A stretch of DNA of 17,009 bases, taken from Clostridia bacterium (GTDB lineage: Bacteria; Bacillota_A; Clostridia; Oscillospirales; CAG-272). The position numbers and the translations under genes were made by a program. Positions 7,425 through 12,483 of this stretch are shown piece by piece. The notes under the pieces were generated by a model, which worked only from the letters and a program-made list of their open reading frames with translations, ran no database searches and was not told the DNA's origin. The stretch spans positions 1-17,009 of the forward strand of contig JAFVXK010000020.1 in the NCBI GenBank assembly GCA_017501175.1. The letters are read 5' to 3'. Positions within the stretch are counted from its first letter, which is position 1, and each line of letters opens with the position of its first letter.

Positions 7425-7596
7425 TTTGAACTCTACTCCTTCGCGAGCTACGAAAGTCTGCGATTTTCGGGCGCGGTGCGCCCTTCTTGCGACGGTGTCG
7501 CAAGGCTCGCGGAGCAACCTTCGCCGCCTCGCTGGAAAGCGAGCTTTCCGACTCGGCTTTGCTCGGTTATCTGCGCCTTCGGCGCTCGAGTTCAAA
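7425..7596. repeat. Train of GC-rich hairpins bounded by a 9-bp inverted repeat
   Basis: TTTGAACTC (7425-7433) and GAGTTCAAA (7588-7596) bound a segment packed with perfect stems: GGGCGC-GGT-GCGCCC (7469-7483), CTTGCGAC-GGT-GTCGCAAG (7486-7504), GCTC-GCG-GAGC (7505-7515), CTCGCT-GGAA-AGCGAG (7528-7543, overlapping GGAAAGC-GA-GCTTTCC at 7534-7549) and GCGCC-TTC-GGCGC (7573-7585). Several use three-base loops. All six frames give only low-complexity Arg/Ala/Ser-rich shadow ORFs, and no ribosome binding site or family is visible. It is best read as a palindromic dispersed repeat or structured RNA next to the IS200 element, not a gene. Its base composition is much richer in G+C than the flanks on both sides. 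Confidence 0.65.
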
Positions 7597-7617
7597 GATC
7601 GGCATCGCAGCCAAAAG

Positions 7618-7655
7618 AAAAATACGGCACACTCGAATGAGTATGCCGTATTTTT
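7618..7655. terminator. Bidirectional terminator-like hairpin upstream of the IS200 element
   Basis: AAAAATACGGCA and TGCCGTATTTTT plus an inner ACTC/GAGT stem (one C/A mismatch) around a GAAT loop form a 16-position stem with T tracts on both strands. It would block transcription entering the IS from the left and is a usual kind of insulator near IS200-type elements. Confidence 0.75.
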
Positions 7656-7712
7656 GTATAAAGAAAACCACGCGATAGTCGCGTGGTTCATTGGAGGTTA
7701 ACCGATGAGAAA

Positions 7713-7780
7713 AATCCTCCGTTTGTGATGTAATTAGAATTGACCTGCCAGTCGAAACTAAAAAACACAAACGGAGGATT
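7713..7780 (+). promoter_or_regulatory. Long-range stem hiding the tnpA ribosome binding site
   Basis: AATCCTCCGTTTGTG (7713-7727) is perfectly complementary to CACAAACGGAGGATT (7766-7780), 15 bp. The right arm contains the GGAGG site of tnpA, whose ATG begins at 7785. In transcripts that include the left arm the site is fully paired, which should hold translation down; this matches the known logic of IS200 tnpA silencing. Confidence 0.8.
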
Positions 7781-7784
7781 ATCT

Positions 7785-8255
7785 ATGAAAAAAGAGAGCA
7801 TAGACAATAATATTTTAGCACATACATCGTGGAATTGCAAGTACCACATTGTCTTTGCGCCAAAGTATAGTCGTAAGGTGTTTTTCGAAGAAAAACGGTT
7901 GGAGATAAGAGAAATATTACGAAAATTATGCCAATGGAAAGGTGTAGAAATAATTGAAGGAGAGGTATGCCCGGATCATATACATATGCTGGTAAGCATC
8001 CCGTCCAAAATGAGCGTTTCGGGCTTTATGGGTTATCTCAAAGGCAAAAGCGCACTTTTGATTTTTCAAAAGTGGGGCAATATGAAATTTGCGTACCGAA
8101 ACCGCGAGTTTTGGTGCAAGGGATATTACGTAGACACCGTGTGGAAGAACACCAAAGCAATAAAGGAGTACATAGCAGACCAATTAAAACAAGATAAAGA
8201 GAGCGACCAGCTAAGTTTGTTCGACCCACGGGACCCATTTATGGGTAGTAAGTAA
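7785..8255 (+). CDS. tnpA: IS200/IS605-type Y1 transposase TnpA
   Basis: A 156-residue HUH-type single-strand transposase. The H-I-H-M segment (in P-D-H-I-H-M-L-V-S-I-P) supplies the metal-binding HUH pair. G-Y-Y-V-D-T-V carries the nucleophilic tyrosine near residue 115. The opening H-T-S-W-N-C-K-Y-H-I-V-F-A-P-K-Y-S-R-K is the family signature. Length is normal and no frameshift is seen, so it is likely functional. The ATG at 7785 is used because it has the GGAGG site; the ORF is open 15 codons further up, but that part lies inside the regulatory stem. Translation is probably limited by that stem. Confidence 0.96.
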   Translation: MKKESIDNNILAHTSWNCKYHIVFAPKYSRKVFFEEKRLEIREILRKLCQWKGVEIIEGEVCPDHIHMLVSIPSKMSVSGFMGYLKGKSALLIFQKWGNMKFAYRNREFWCKGYYVDTVWKNTKAIKEYIADQLKQDKESDQLSLFDPRDPFMGSK

Positions 8256-8339
8256 CAAATGCGTGGCTGGCAGGCCAACCTAAAACGCACCCCGTGCGTA
8301 GCCAGTAACATTTAGGGTTTTACCCGAAAATGAAATACC

Positions 8340-8362
8340 CCCCCGTTTTACGGGGGATTTTT
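8340..8362 (+). terminator. Intrinsic terminator after tnpA
   Basis: CCCCCGT-TTT-ACGGGGG (8340-8356) is a 7-bp GC stem followed by T5. On the other strand it follows the tRNA 3'-end copy of repeat unit 1, so it may serve both directions. Confidence 0.8.
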
Positions 8363-8363
8363 A

Positions 8364-8543
8364 TTGGTCGAAGTGTGGAGGTATTCGCCGATGCGAAGAT
8401 ACTCATGCTTGATGCTTACAAGCGAGCTTGACACATCTTCGCGGAGTATGCGAACTCCATTCTGCTTCGCAGAAGTGAAGTTCTCTTCACCCACACCAAC
8501 ATAAAAAGAAAAAGAGAACCGTAAAGGCTCTCTTTGCTTCTTT
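8364..8543 (-). repeat. tRNA-ending hairpin repeat, copy 1
   Basis: About 180 bp, matching copy 2 (9641-9820) with only two mismatches over the first 157 positions and then divergence. Read leftward it begins with a terminator-like hairpin, passes through hairpins GTGAAG-TTCT-CTTCAC (8475-8490), TTCTGC-TTC-GCAGAA (8460-8474) and GCGAAGAT/ATCTTCGC (8393-8400 with 8435-8442), and ends with the last 17 nt of tRNA-Pro including CCA. The outer parts TTGG..GTGTGG (8364-8378) and CCACACCAA (8491-8499) pair, so the unit closes on itself. It is not a gene. Confidence 0.85.
8507..8536 (-). terminator. Terminator of the 237-aa gene (start of repeat copy 1)
   Basis: Read leftward: AAAGAGAGCC, loop, GGTTCTCTTT with a small internal loop, then a T-rich tract. 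It lies about 85 bp past the stop at 8619 and has an equivalent behind tRNA-Pro at 9786-9815. Confidence 0.65.
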
Positions 8544-8602
8544 GAATACCGATTATAATTTGGATACAATGCAAAACCGTTACAAAAAAGCGTTACACAC
8601 TA

Positions 8603-8617
8603 TGACACTTATCTTTT
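8603..8617 (+). repeat. 15-bp direct repeat, left copy
   Basis: TGACACTTATCTTTT occurs here and again at 9424-9438 in the same orientation, tightly flanking the 237-aa gene together with its promoter. It may mark module edges or a past recombination; a chance origin is not excluded. Confidence 0.55.
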
Positions 8618-8618
8618 T

Positions 8619-9332
8619 TTACATATCAAAAAGCAAAAGTTCAATTTCCTTTTCAAACGAAGAAGCTTCCGCATGCATCCATCCTTTTGGCTGTCGCCAT
8701 AATTGCTTGGTTTCTCTGACATCTAAAACTCCGAGGGCGTATGCCTTAATAAATAAAAGAATTTCAATGTCAATCGTATCACCCAAATACTGCTCTCCAC
8801 TGGATTTTAAGTATCCTTTAAAGCCGTATTTTTTCAGCGCCTCGGTACAAGCCTTGGCAACGGCATAGCAAAGATCTCGCCCATCAACCGTAAATTCTCG
8901 TCTTTTACCATAGGTTCTCCAAAAAATAATTTTCACGGGATCAGGAATACCGTTCAGCATAGGCATATAGCTGTCACTTTCACGCCAAAGGGTTATGGGG
9001 TGACTGTGGTGTTCGTTATCCCAACTAAAGTCAACCCGCGTTAGCGGCAAATCTTCGTTCCCTTGAGGGGTGTTGCGCAAGGTTTTTTGACCGCGTCTGT
9101 GGAATATCCAATGCTTTAGGTCTTCTTCATCATAAAGACAATATATTGCCCTTAATAAAGAAGAAAACTGACTTCCCATAGTGCCGCTCAAGAAAAAGAC
9201 GTTGTTTGCACAACCAATTTTCATTTGGACTTTGGTAAAGTCCGAGCCGCATGGAGTCAGTCTGATACGAATGTTGCAGTTTCTTTTATTAAGTTTCAAT
9301 AAAACACCTGTGCCATAACGGGCACGCACCAT
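8619..9332 (-). CDS. Protein of unknown function (237 aa), lone gene between tRNA-ending repeats
   Basis: I do not recognise this family. The protein is soluble, with no signal peptide or membrane helix. Notable segments are S-G-T-M-G-S-Q-F-S-S-L-L-R-A-I-Y-C-L-Y (about 50-68), V-D-F-S-W-D-N-E (about 100-107), a D-P-V-K-I-I-F-W strand, and a helix V-D-G-R-D-L-C-Y-A-V-A-K-A-C-T-E-A-L-K-K-Y-G-F-K-G-Y (about 149-174). The alternation of strands with W-D and an A-L-K-K-Y-G-F ending resembles small immunity-type proteins, but this is only an impression. The start is uncertain: the ATG at 9332 has no ribosome binding site, while a TTG at 9299 follows AGGTG by five bases. The gene has its own consensus promoter and a terminator, stands alone, and sits in accessory surroundings. 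Codons are more A+T-rich than in the housekeeping genes nearby, which suggests transfer. Confidence 0.75.
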   Translation of the reverse strand: MVRARYGTGVLLKLNKRNCNIRIRLTPCGSDFTKVQMKIGCANNVFFLSGTMGSQFSSLLRAIYCLYDEEDLKHWIFHRRGQKTLRNTPQGNEDLPLTRVDFSWDNEHHSHPITLWRESDSYMPMLNGIPDPVKIIFWRTYGKRREFTVDGRDLCYAVAKACTEALKKYGFKGYLKSSGEQYLGDTIDIEILLFIKAYALGVLDVRETKQLWRQPKGWMHAEASSFEKEIELLLFDM

Positions 9333-9353
9333 CAAAGATGGGCATTATAGAGT

Positions 9354-9368
9354 AACTCTTATAGAGTT
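9354..9368. promoter_or_regulatory. Candidate operator palindrome at the transcription start
   Basis: AACTCT-TAT-AGAGTT is a perfect 6-bp inverted repeat lying just downstream of the -10 box at 9376-9381, about +1 to +15 for the leftward gene. It is overlapped by a direct repeat of ACTCTATAA read leftward. It could be a repressor site or a 5' hairpin in the mRNA. Confidence 0.5.
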
Positions 9369-9375
9369 CATAATT

Positions 9376-9404
9376 ATTATATCATTATTTGTGGATTGTG
9401 TCAA
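9376..9404 (-). promoter_or_regulatory. Perfect consensus promoter of the 237-aa gene
   Basis: Reading leftward: TTGACA (9399-9404), 17 nt, TATAAT (9376-9381), all twelve positions matching consensus, plus an upstream TGA. Strong promoters of this kind are unusual for a single accessory gene unless it is repressed. Confidence 0.88.
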
Positions 9405-9423
9405 TAGTTCAGGTTACATATTC

Positions 9424-9438
9424 TGACACTTATCTTTT
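9424..9438 (+). repeat. 15-bp direct repeat, right copy
   Basis: Second copy of TGACACTTATCTTTT (see 8603-8617). It lies just upstream of the -35 region of the 237-aa gene. The 9440-9585 stretch that follows holds no convincing gene: its only ORF lacks a ribosome binding site and any recognisable feature. Confidence 0.55.
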
Positions 9439-9584
9439 GTTAAATGTCACAAGGATTATTTGTGCATGGAAAATAGGGGATAATATACCATTTTGGAAGC
9501 GCTTCGATTCAAATACGGTGCGTACTCCGAAACTTAACTCACCCTTGAAAATGCAGAAAAACCTTATAAATCAAGGCTTTTAGA

Positions 9585-9641
9585 CAAAAAAATAAGAACT
9601 ATAACTTCGGTACTTATCGTATCAAAATTATAGTCCTTATT
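9585..9641 (-). terminator. Long-stem terminator behind the tRNA-ending repeat copy 2
   Basis: AATAAGAACTATAACTTCG (9591-9609) pairs with 9623-9641 over 19 positions, allowing G-U pairs, around a 13-nt loop. Read leftward it is followed by T8 (9585-9592). It directly follows the tRNA 3'-end copy at 9641, like the terminator beside copy 1. Confidence 0.8.
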
Positions 9642-9820
9642 TGGTCGAAGTGTGGAGATATTCGCCGATGCGAAGATACTCACGCTTGATGCTTACAAGC
9701 GAGCTTGACACATCTTCGCGGAGTATGCGAACTCCATTCTGCTTCGCAGAAGTGAAGTTCTCTTCACCCACACCAACATAAAAAGAAAAAGAGAACCGCG
9801 AGGGCTCTCTTTTTCTTTTT
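9641..9820 (-). repeat. tRNA-ending hairpin repeat, copy 2 (abuts tRNA-Pro)
   Basis: Same 180-bp unit as 8364-8543, here lying directly downstream of tRNA-Pro. Its far end (9641-9659) repeats 19 nt of the tRNA locus, from the nt after CCA through CCA, discriminator, acceptor 3' strand and T-stem 3' strand. Read leftward the order is therefore intact tRNA, terminator hairpin, hairpins, second tRNA 3' end, terminator. This is the arrangement left when a short element inserts at a tRNA attachment site. Confidence 0.85.
9786..9815 (-). terminator. Terminator of tRNA-Pro
   Basis: Read leftward: AAGAGAG..CC, loop TCGC, GG..CTCTTTTTC, with a small internal loop and a T run. It lies within five bases of the tRNA 3' end and also forms the first part of repeat copy 2. 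Confidence 0.7.
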
Positions 9821-9895
9821 GGTCGAAGTGTGGAGATTCGAACTCCAGGCCTCCAGTACCCGAAACTGGCGCGCTACCAACTGCGCTACACCTCG
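9820..9895 (-). tRNA. tRNA-Pro (anticodon CGG), CCA encoded
   Basis: 76 nt fold into a standard cloverleaf: acceptor CGAGGTG/CACTTCG with one G-U pair, D stem GCGC/GCGC with AGTTGGTA loop, anticodon stem CCAGT/ACTGG with loop TTCGGGT (anticodon CGG), variable AGGCC, T stem TGGAG/CTCCA with TTCGAAT, discriminator A and CCA. It decodes CCG. It is preceded by a leader of about 200 nt from a perfect promoter at 10105-10133. Confidence 0.96.
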
Positions 9896-10098
9896 AAATG
9901 TTTAGTTTTTGAATATGATTAAATGAGAACTGAGAGGTGGTCTTTCCGCGCGCCCTAGCGGGCTGAACTCCACCGTCGCATAGTTTGCCGCTCGCGATTT
10001 TGTTTGTTGCTTTTTGTTCCGCTTTAGTCGGATTTTCGGCTTTCTTCTGCTCGCACGGCAATATACCGCAAGCGGTATGCGCGAATTGTTTCGCGGAC
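9896..10098 (-). other. Long transcribed leader between promoter and tRNA-Pro
   Basis: About 200 nt lie between the predicted start (near 10098) and the tRNA 5' end. The leader opens with CGCGAA/TTCGCG (10080-10085 with 10090-10095) and ATACCGC-AA-GCGGTAT (10063-10078) hairpins, and has a GC-rich block with CCGCTAGGGCGCGCGG near 9945-9965. No ORF with a ribosome binding site is present. It may be a precursor trailer removed by RNase P, or contain an unrecognised small RNA. Confidence 0.5.
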
Positions 10099-10104
10099 TT
10101 CACT

Positions 10105-10133
10105 ATTATAACACACCACCGCCGTTTTGTCAA
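10105..10133 (-). promoter_or_regulatory. Perfect consensus promoter for tRNA-Pro transcript, within an inverted repeat
   Basis: Reading leftward: TTGACA (10128-10133), 17 nt, TATAAT (10105-10110). The spacer contains ACCACCGC (10115-10122) on the plus strand, whose complement GCGGTGGT recurs at 10151-10158 together with AACACA/TGTGTT, so the core promoter is one arm of an imperfect inverted repeat. Confidence 0.85.
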
Positions 10134-10198
10134 TGCTTTGCGGAAAAAATGCGGTGGTGATGTGTTATATTTTTGCATTAGATATGTGCGTATAAAAA

Positions 10199-10918
10199 TT
10201 AGAGAGAGGCTATAAAGCTTTCGATGGCAGGGGTGATAAGCCCGTATCCCACGGGGGTGAGGTGCTGACCGTCGCAATATGCCTTGCCCAGAGCGATGTT
10301 CTCATCGGACGAGAGCGAGGCGTCGTAGTAGCACTTGAGGCTCGGGTTGAGCGGGGTGCGCTCCCAGAGGTCTATGTAGGGGATACCCCACTTTTTGCAG
10401 ACCTCGATGGCGCGGAGAAAGTAGGTGCGGCGGCGCTCGGCGTGTGGGGGAAGTCCCATTTTATGCGCGACGATAAAGCCGATTCGGGCGGTGGGGTAAT
10501 AAGATGTCGCCTTGAAGAAGAGCGACTCGAGAGCGCCCGTAAAGGTTGAATCGTCGTAATTGCCGCTATAATCGGAGGGGTCGAGGCTGCCGATGCGCTC
10601 GGGGCTCGAGGCGAGAAGGTCGGCGTCATTAGTTCCGCCCTCTAAAATGAGATAATCGAGCGAGGGGTGGAGCTCGTGTATTTTGTCGATATTGCGCGAA
10701 ACCCAATGGCGAGGTTTTTTCGTGCCGTCGTCCGAGTTGCTATATAGCTCAGCCGTGACAGTTCCGCCACCGATGCCGTAGTTGTACCACTCCATCTCGT
10801 TTTTCTCGCCGATGAGATTACCCCAGGGCAGACGTCCCTGCTTTGGGTTGCCCTGGCAGATGCTGTCGCCGTCAAAGACGATGGTTTTTTTATAAAGCGG
10901 GTTTTTCTTGTATTCCAT
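10199..10918 (-). CDS. SGNH/GDSL-type esterase or lipase
   Basis: A 239-residue cytosolic hydrolase (no signal peptide) of the SGNH fold. Block I is F-D-G-D-S-I with nucleophile Ser19. Block II glycine lies in Y-G-I-G-G-G (about 47-52). Block III is G-G-T-N-D with Asn97. Block V is D-G-Q-H with Asp216 and His219, completing the Ser-Asp-His set. Such enzymes hydrolyse ester bonds of lipids, acetylated sugars or similar; the substrate is unknown. The start ATG follows AGGAAACAGG. It lies 33 bp behind the MATE gene in the same direction, so they probably form an operon. Confidence 0.9.
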   Translation of the reverse strand: MEYKKNPLYKKTIVFDGDSICQGNPKQGRLPWGNLIGEKNEMEWYNYGIGGGTVTAELYSNSDDGTKKPRHWVSRNIDKIHELHPSLDYLILEGGTNDADLLASSPERIGSLDPSDYSGNYDDSTFTGALESLFFKATSYYPTARIGFIVAHKMGLPPHAERRRTYFLRAIEVCKKWGIPYIDLWERTPLNPSLKCYYDASLSSDENIALGKAYCDGQHLTPVGYGLITPAIESFIASL

Positions 10919-10951
10919 TTTCCTGTTTCCTTTCGGATTATTTTATATTAC

Positions 10952-12334
10952 CTAAATTTTCTTGTAGCCGACAAGCTGCTTTGCCCAGCTTCCGCGGCAG
11001 AGTATAAACAGTCCTGCCAAAAGCTTCAGTATTTCTGTTGCTTGACAAATGAGGAAAAATATGTGTATATCGAGGTTGGTAAAGTGCCCTATCGCAAGCG
11101 AGAGGGGAACGACGATAGCCCACATAAATCCGCTGTCCATAAGGAAAGTGACGAGGACGTTTCCGCCCGAACGAATGGCATAGTACGAGGCGTGTGAGAT
11201 TGCGTAGAAGGGAAGGAGCAGCCCCGAAACGACGGTCATATAGGCGGCGAGGCTTCGGACGGTGTCCGAGGTTTCATATATGAGTGGGAAGAAGGGGGCT
11301 GCGACGAGCATAACCGCGCCCATCACAGTTGCGCAGAACACCGAGAAGGCGAGCATCTTCCAAGCCGAGTCGCGCGCTTTTTCTATATTACCCGAGCCGA
11401 GCTCGGCTCCGACGATTATTGCTATTGCCGCGCCGCAGGAGAGATATACTACGCTCGCAAGGTTGATAATAACCGAGGAGATGTTAATTGCCGCGACGAC
11501 GTCAAGACCTCGGAGCGAGTATGCTTGATTACGCATCGTCATGGCAACCGACCAAAGACACTCGTTTAAAATGAGCGGCAGACCGCGGACGGCGATATTG
11601 AATACGAGCGTCCTCGGAAGCTTAAAGGAGCGGTACGCGCCCCGTACGAAGCGATAGCGCGAGTGCCGGGTGTGCGTTAGAATTACAATAAAGGCAAGCT
11701 CGATAAAGCGCGAGATAACCGTGGCAATAGCCGCGCCTCTGACGCCCATAGACAAGCCGAATATGAAAACAGCGTTGAGCAGGCAGTTGCACACGATCGC
11801 GACTATGCTTGAATACATAGGCAGGACGGTTTCGCCGGTTTCGCGCAGGGTCGAGGCGTATGCCTGCGAGAGCGCGTACGGTATCATTCCTATGACGAAT
11901 ACCGTAAGATAATCCTTGCCGTGCTTTAGTGTAAGAAGTAGGTCGCCGCCTCCCTCGCCTGCGTGCAGAAACGAGGAAATTAGCGCCTCGTCAAAGGCGA
12001 GAAACGCCGCCGTGCCGAAAGCACCGAGCAAAACCGCCGAAATAAGCTTGAAGCGGAAGGTGTTGCGCACGCCCGAAACGTCGTTCGAGCCGTGATACTG
12101 CGCGGTGAAAATTCCGCCCGCAGACATAGCGCCGAATATGAGAAGATTGAAGATAAAGACGAATTGATTGACTATCGAAACGCCCGACATCGCCTCTGTG
12201 CCGAGCGAGCCGACCATAACGTTGTCGAGTAGGTTGACGAACTGCGTCAGTCCGTTCTGGACTATTATCGGTATTGCAATAGCGAGAATTCTTTTATAAA
12301 AGGCGCGGTCACCTACGAACTTTTTTAATATCAT
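10952..12334 (-). CDS. MATE family efflux transporter
   Basis: A 460-residue, twelve-helix inner-membrane antiporter of the MATE superfamily, exporting drugs or metabolites in exchange for Na+ or H+. The N-terminal I-A-I-P-I-I-V-Q-N-G-L-T-Q-F-V-N-L-L-D-N-V-M-V-G-S-L-G (split here as one helix and the following loop) is the family hallmark, and the repeat in the second half has R-G-L-P-L-I-L-N-E and Q-A-Y-S. The ORF is open to 12361, but that ATG coincides with the predicted transcription start. The ATG at 12334 has a GAGG site and is preferred. It is followed by the SGNH gene and divergent from the acetyltransferase gene, from which about 150 bp of shared regulatory DNA separates it. Confidence 0.95.
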   Translation of the reverse strand: MILKKFVGDRAFYKRILAIAIPIIVQNGLTQFVNLLDNVMVGSLGTEAMSGVSIVNQFVFIFNLLIFGAMSAGGIFTAQYHGSNDVSGVRNTFRFKLISAVLLGAFGTAAFLAFDEALISSFLHAGEGGGDLLLTLKHGKDYLTVFVIGMIPYALSQAYASTLRETGETVLPMYSSIVAIVCNCLLNAVFIFGLSMGVRGAAIATVISRFIELAFIVILTHTRHSRYRFVRGAYRSFKLPRTLVFNIAVRGLPLILNECLWSVAMTMRNQAYSLRGLDVVAAINISSVIINLASVVYLSCGAAIAIIVGAELGSGNIEKARDSAWKMLAFSVFCATVMGAVMLVAAPFFPLIYETSDTVRSLAAYMTVVSGLLLPFYAISHASYYAIRSGGNVLVTFLMDSGFMWAIVVPLSLAIGHFTNLDIHIFFLICQATEILKLLAGLFILCRGSWAKQLVGYKKI

Positions 12335-12362
12335 AATAACCTCGGGTGTTTTTTCTGTCATA

Positions 12363-12391
12363 AGTATAGCACATCAAAGCTAAAAAATCAA
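12363..12391 (-). promoter_or_regulatory. Promoter of the MATE-SGNH operon
   Basis: Reading leftward: TTGATT (12386-12391), 17 nt, TATACT (12363-12368), with TGC before the -10 (extended -10). It predicts a start near 12356 and so decides the MATE start codon. Confidence 0.78.
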
Positions 12392-12411
12392 GCAAAAAGA
12401 GGCGAGAAAAC

Positions 12412-12440
12412 TTGATTTTATTTTTTCGATATGTTAAAAT
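12412..12440 (+). promoter_or_regulatory. Promoter of the AAC(3)-family gene
   Basis: TTGATT (12412-12417), 17 nt, TAAAAT (12435-12440). It is back to back with the MATE promoter, the two -35 boxes being about 20 bp apart. Confidence 0.75.
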
Positions 12441-12483
12441 ATAGCTGTAAACCATAGTTTGCTCGGAAAGGCGGTAAAAAGCC

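Larger units (their letters stand above)
7660..8340 (+). mobile_element. IS200-type insertion sequence (ends approximate)
   Basis: About 0.7 kb with a single tnpA gene and no tnpB, the organisation of IS200-type members of the IS200/IS605 family, which move as single strands by Y1 tyrosine chemistry. The left-end hairpin is 10 bp perfect, AACCACGCGA-TAG-TCGCGTGGTT (7666-7688). The right-end candidate is ACGCAC-CCC-GTGCGT (8285-8299) inside a CCTAAA/TTTAGG pair. These elements lack terminal inverted repeats and target duplications, so exact boundaries cannot be fixed from one copy; the range given is an estimate. The right flank is directly followed by a terminator (8340-8362) and repeat copy 1. 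Confidence 0.8.

Noticed and set aside
7308..7701. Several overlapping frames in the hairpin train
   Set aside because: Frames on both strands are open only because of the palindromic GC-rich composition; no start site signals.
8348..8569. 73-codon leftward frame in repeat copy 1
   Set aside because: It spans the terminator, the hairpin unit and the tRNA 3' end; the matching frame in copy 2 differs at its start, so it is repeat DNA rather than a gene.
8545..8574. Rightward promoter-like TTGAAT, 17 nt, TACAAT after repeat copy 1
   Set aside because: The -35/-10 match is fair but no rightward gene or RNA follows; the region is the 3' side of the leftward 237-residue gene, and such matches occur by chance in A/T-rich DNA.
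9389..9583. 64-codon rightward frame downstream of the long terminator
   Set aside because: No ribosome binding site, overlaps the promoter of the 237-residue gene, no family recognised.
8364..9820. Two repeat copies as a CRISPR-like array
   Set aside because: Only two copies, about 180 bp long and 1.1 kb apart, with no short regular spacers and no cas genes.
9693..10277. Leftward 194-codon open frame across the tRNA-Pro locus
   Set aside because: It reads straight through the tRNA gene, its promoter and the terminator; no ribosome binding site and a low-quality composition.
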